Of a stretch of 8,306 nt of DNA, positions 5,789 to 8,306 are shown piece by piece. Made by a program: the position numbers and the translations under genes. The stretch comes from an uncultured Lachnospiraceae bacterium (lineage in GTDB: Bacteria; Bacillota; Clostridia; Lachnospirales; Lachnospiraceae): the NCBI GenBank assembly GCA_945834545.1, contig CAMAHO010000104.1, positions 1 to 8,306 on the forward strand, in the 5' to 3' direction. How positions within the stretch are numbered: position 1 is the stretch's first letter; the number at the start of each line of letters is the position of its first letter. Under the pieces are notes generated by a model, which ran no database searches, was not told where the DNA came from, and saw only the letters and a program-made list of their open reading frames with translations.

Positions 5789-7288
5789 TCAATTGTTACC
5801 CCACATGAGTGCACAGGCCACAGCCTTCTCCCACCCTTGCAATAGCTCTTCTCTCTTTTTTTGCGTCATAGAAGATTGAAAGGTCTTAGAAAGCTGCCAG
5901 TTGTCTCGGATTTCCCGTTTGTCCTGCCAAAAGCCTACTGCCAGCCCTGCCAGATACGCTGCTCCCAGAGCCGTCGTCTCAATACAGCTTGGACGCAGCA
6001 CATCTGCCTGTAACAGATTCGCCTGGAATTGCATTAAAAAGTCATTGGCACTGGCTCCCCCATCCACCCGAAGGCTCTGAATATGCAGTCCGGTATCCTG
6101 TTCCATTGCCCGCAGGACACTGCAGGTCTGGTATGCCAGGGATTCCAGAGTGGCGCGAATAAAGTGCTCCTTTTTACAGCCTCTGGTAATTCCTACCACC
6201 ATTCCCCTGGCATGCTGATTCCAGTAAGGTGCCCCTAATCCGGTAAAGGCAGGTACGACATACATTCCGTTGGTGTCTTCTACTTCCCTTGCATAGTCCT
6301 CCGACTGCTGTGCTGAGCGAATCAACCGCATCTCATCGCGGAGCCACTGAATGGCAGCCCCAGCCACAAACACGCTGCCCTCAAGAGCATATTCCGGCTC
6401 ATCCCTGTCGCTTGCAGCCATGGTTGTAAGAAGACCGTGCTCGCTGACGACTGCCTTCTCTCCGGTGTTCATCAGCAGAAAGCAGCCTGTTCCATATGTA
6501 TTTTTTACATCCCCGGGTTCAAAGCAACACTGTCCAAACAAAGCAGCCTGCTGATCTCCCGCAGCTCCTGCAATGGGAATCTCTCCTCCCAGCAAGCTCT
6601 CATCCGTCATTCCATAGACACAGCTGGAGGGCTTTACCTCAGGTAAAACTCCCAGTGGTATACGGAAAAAGTCAAGCAATTCCGGATCCCACTGTCTGGT
6701 ATGAATGTTAAACAGCATGGTCCTGGAGGCATTTGTATAATCCGTCACGTGAACCCGCCCCTTCGTCAGATTCCATATGAGCCAGGTATCTACCGTGCCA
6801 AAGGCTAATTCCCCTGCTTCGGCCCGTTTCCTGGCGCCCTCCACATGATCTAGAATCCACTCAATCTTGGTAGCGCTGAAATAGGCATCCGGTACCAATC
6901 CCGTCTTCTCCTTGATGGTCACATCATAGCCTGCATTTACAATCTCATCAATTCTCTCCGCCGTCCTCCTGCACTGCCAGCACACGGCATTGCAGATAGG
7001 AACTCCTGTTTTTCGGTCCCAGAGAATAGTGGTCTCCCTCTGATTCGTGATACCGATAGCAGCTATCTCCTCTGCCACTGCCCCGATTTTCGCCATAGCT
7101 TCTGTCACCACAGAAAACTGACTGGACCAGATTTCCCTGGCATTGTGCTCCACCCAGCCGGGTTGGGGATAAATCTGTTCAAACTCCTTTGCCGCCACAC
7201 TGATGCTGTTCCCCTTCTTATCAAACAGGATACAACGGGAGCTGGTTGTCCCCTGGTCTAATGCCATTACGTATTTTTTCATAGTCAC
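5789..7288 (-). CDS. glpK: Glycerol kinase
   Basis: A 499-residue FGGY-family kinase of full length. It phosphorylates glycerol with ATP to sn-glycerol 3-phosphate in the cytoplasm, feeding lipid synthesis or glycolysis. Visible marks: the phosphate loop DQGTTSSR at 11-18, glycerol contacts Arg84-Glu85 in NQRETT, Trp104 in WQCRRT, Tyr136, the catalytic Asp245 in AGDQQAALFGQ, the loop NTYGTGCF at 263-270, and DGGASANDFLMQFQAN at 409-424. Odd point: many Firmicutes enzymes carry a histidine near residue 232 that is phosphorylated by HPr. Here the segment reads DESLLGGE with no His, so PTS activation by that route is unlikely. The GTG start at 7288 has AAAAGGA 8 nt upstream; an ATG two codons later (7282) is a possible alternative. 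It follows the lipase-like gene by 24 nt, suggesting one operon for glycerol release and use. No glpF or glpD is seen in the window. Confidence 0.96.
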   Translation of the reverse strand: MTMKKYVMALDQGTTSSRCILFDKKGNSISVAAKEFEQIYPQPGWVEHNAREIWSSQFSVVTEAMAKIGAVAEEIAAIGITNQRETTILWDRKTGVPICNAVCWQCRRTAERIDEIVNAGYDVTIKEKTGLVPDAYFSATKIEWILDHVEGARKRAEAGELAFGTVDTWLIWNLTKGRVHVTDYTNASRTMLFNIHTRQWDPELLDFFRIPLGVLPEVKPSSCVYGMTDESLLGGEIPIAGAAGDQQAALFGQCCFEPGDVKNTYGTGCFLLMNTGEKAVVSEHGLLTTMAASDRDEPEYALEGSVFVAGAAIQWLRDEMRLIRSAQQSEDYAREVEDTNGMYVVPAFTGLGAPYWNQHARGMVVGITRGCKKEHFIRATLESLAYQTCSVLRAMEQDTGLHIQSLRVDGGASANDFLMQFQANLLQADVLRPSCIETTALGAAYLAGLAVGFWQDKREIRDNWQLSKTFQSSMTQKKREELLQGWEKAVACALMWGNN

Positions 7289-7296
7289 ATTCCCAA

Positions 7297-7303
7297 TCCT
7301 TTT
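7297..7303 (-). promoter_or_regulatory. Ribosome binding site favouring a GTG start for glpK
   Basis: AAAAGGA in sense ends 8 nt before GTG at 7288 but 14 nt before the ATG at 7282, so the GTG is preferred. The resulting N-terminus (M-T-x-K-K-Y) resembles that of E. coli GlpK. Confidence 0.65.
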
Positions 7304-7312
7304 ATTGCTATA

Positions 7313-8248
7313 TCATCCATGCAAATCTGTATCCGGCAGCTTTGACAGAAAGGCTAGTATCTCCTGAAATACCTCCTTCCGATCCAGCTCATGAAGCAAC
7401 TCATGCCGATCCTCCGGATACATCTTAAGCTGCACCTTAAGACCGGCTTTGCGGTAGCTTTGATACACCTTTCTTGGTCCCTTCCCATATGCCCCTACCG
7501 GGTCCTCTTCTCCGGACAGGATTAGAATCGGCAGGTTTTTGGGAATCTTCTGTATGTTTTTCCCCTTTTGGATGAAGCTGATGACATCAAACAAAACAGC
7601 ATATCCGTTTACCGTAAAGTCAAATCTGCACAGCTTATCTGCCCTATACTGCTTCACTCTCTCCTCGTCCCGTGACAACCAGTCGCTGGCTGTTTTGGGG
7701 TTTTTAATATGGGAAAGATAGCTTCCGAAGGCAGAATACTTAATGAAATTGGAGCGATACTCATCTCCCCGCAAAAGCTTTGTAATGCCTGCCACAAATT
7801 TTCCGAAGGCCAGCACCGGGACTGGCTGTGTACCGGTACCAAGGATAATGACACCGTCCAGCTCCTCCCCATAGGTCATGCAATACCGTCTGGCCAGAAA
7901 AGAGCCCATGCTATGCCCCAAAAGGATATACGGCACACCCGGATACTCTTCCTTCATTCTGCGGGTAATCAAATGCAAGTCCCGGACAAGCACCTCACTC
8001 TTCCCTTCCTTTGCAAAATACCCTAATTCCTCTTCCCTTGCCACAGAACCACCGTGTCCCAGATGGTCGTTTCCCACCACCAAATAGCCCTCCTTGCACA
8101 GAAACTCTGCAAACTCGTCATATCTTTCCATATGCTCAATCATACCGTGGGAAATCTGAACCACGGCCTTGATTTGCCCTTCCGGTATCCAGGACAATAC
8201 TCTTAAACTATGCACTCCGTCAGAAGAATTCACTCTCCATTCCTTCAT
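7313..8248 (-). CDS. Alpha/beta hydrolase, monoacylglycerol lipase/lysophospholipase type
   Basis: A 311-residue cytoplasmic hydrolase without signal peptide, of the family often labelled lysophospholipase or serine aminopeptidase S33-like. It should cleave ester bonds of monoacylglycerols or lysophospholipids. Visible marks: the oxyanion segment SHGMIEHMERYDEFAEFL at 33-50, DHLGHGGS at 61-68, the nucleophile elbow GHSMGS with Ser113, the acid Asp249 in SGEEDPVG, and the base His282 in EDRHELLHE. The triad is complete and residues about 140-215 form the variable cap. The ATG at 8248 has only a weak GGATGGG-type ribosome site upstream. The glpK start follows 24 nt after its TGA, which supports a link to glycerol metabolism and argues for a monoglyceride-like substrate. 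A peptidase or general esterase role cannot be excluded. Confidence 0.88.
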   Translation of the reverse strand: MKEWRVNSSDGVHSLRVLSWIPEGQIKAVVQISHGMIEHMERYDEFAEFLCKEGYLVVGNDHLGHGGSVAREEELGYFAKEGKSEVLVRDLHLITRRMKEEYPGVPYILLGHSMGSFLARRYCMTYGEELDGVIILGTGTQPVPVLAFGKFVAGITKLLRGDEYRSNFIKYSAFGSYLSHIKNPKTASDWLSRDEERVKQYRADKLCRFDFTVNGYAVLFDVISFIQKGKNIQKIPKNLPILILSGEEDPVGAYGKGPRKVYQSYRKAGLKVQLKMYPEDRHELLHELDRKEVFQEILAFLSKLPDTDLHG

Positions 8249-8264
8249 GAACTTAACCCATCCA

Positions 8265-8306
8265 TTCCTTTATTCTTTATTCTCTATTCTTTTCTTCTCT
8301 ATTCTT
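8265..8306 (-). repeat. Purine-rich tandem repeats of about 15 bp upstream of the hydrolase gene
   Basis: AAGAATAGAGAA occurs twice without mismatch in sense (8295-8306 and 8280-8291), at a 15-nt period, and a third, more diverged unit covers about 8265-8279. The array reaches the window edge, so its full length is unknown. It lies 17 nt upstream of the hydrolase start and leaves that gene without an obvious promoter in view. Confidence 0.65.

Overview
All nine features that look like genes, control sites aside, lie on the minus strand, so the window reads right to left. The gene types, the strong Shine-Dalgarno sites and the divergent ThyX and DHFR sequences suggest a low-to-mid GC Firmicute of class Clostridia, most likely a Lachnospiraceae-type anaerobe. 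This placement comes from remembered protein character, not from a search.

Layout in transcription order. (1) 8248-7313, an alpha/beta hydrolase of the monoacylglycerol lipase/lysophospholipase type, followed 24 nt later by (2) glycerol kinase glpK, 7288-5789. Together they look like a small lipid-glycerol salvage unit: one releases glycerol, the other phosphorylates it. (3) An SseB-family protein, 5625-5146, after a 163-nt gap. (4) A 139-nt gap (5007-5145) holding an array of about four 15-bp imperfect tandem repeats, a perfect TATAAT box and an 8-bp inverted repeat just before the next ribosome binding site. (5) A beta-CASP metallo-beta-lactamase ribonuclease, 5006-3411, then (6) thyX, 3398-2721, and (7) folA/dfrA, 2715-2203. 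These three are packed with gaps of 12 and 5 nt and appear translationally coupled. (8) ilvE, 2125-1100, has its own near-consensus promoter (2172-2200) and a strong intrinsic terminator (1064-1088). (9) A PrsA/SurA-like parvulin lipoprotein starts with TTG at 1009 and runs off the left edge.

Functionally the centre of the window makes dTMP and recycles folate (ThyX plus DHFR) alongside an RNA-processing nuclease. IlvE handles branched-chain amino acids, and the left-edge lipoprotein probably folds exported proteins. I see no mobile element, CRISPR array, tRNA or rRNA gene, or defence system. The core is ordinary housekeeping. The points worth a second look are the RNase-ThyX-DHFR coupling, the dyad and tandem repeats ahead of it, and several departures from expected active-site or regulatory residues.
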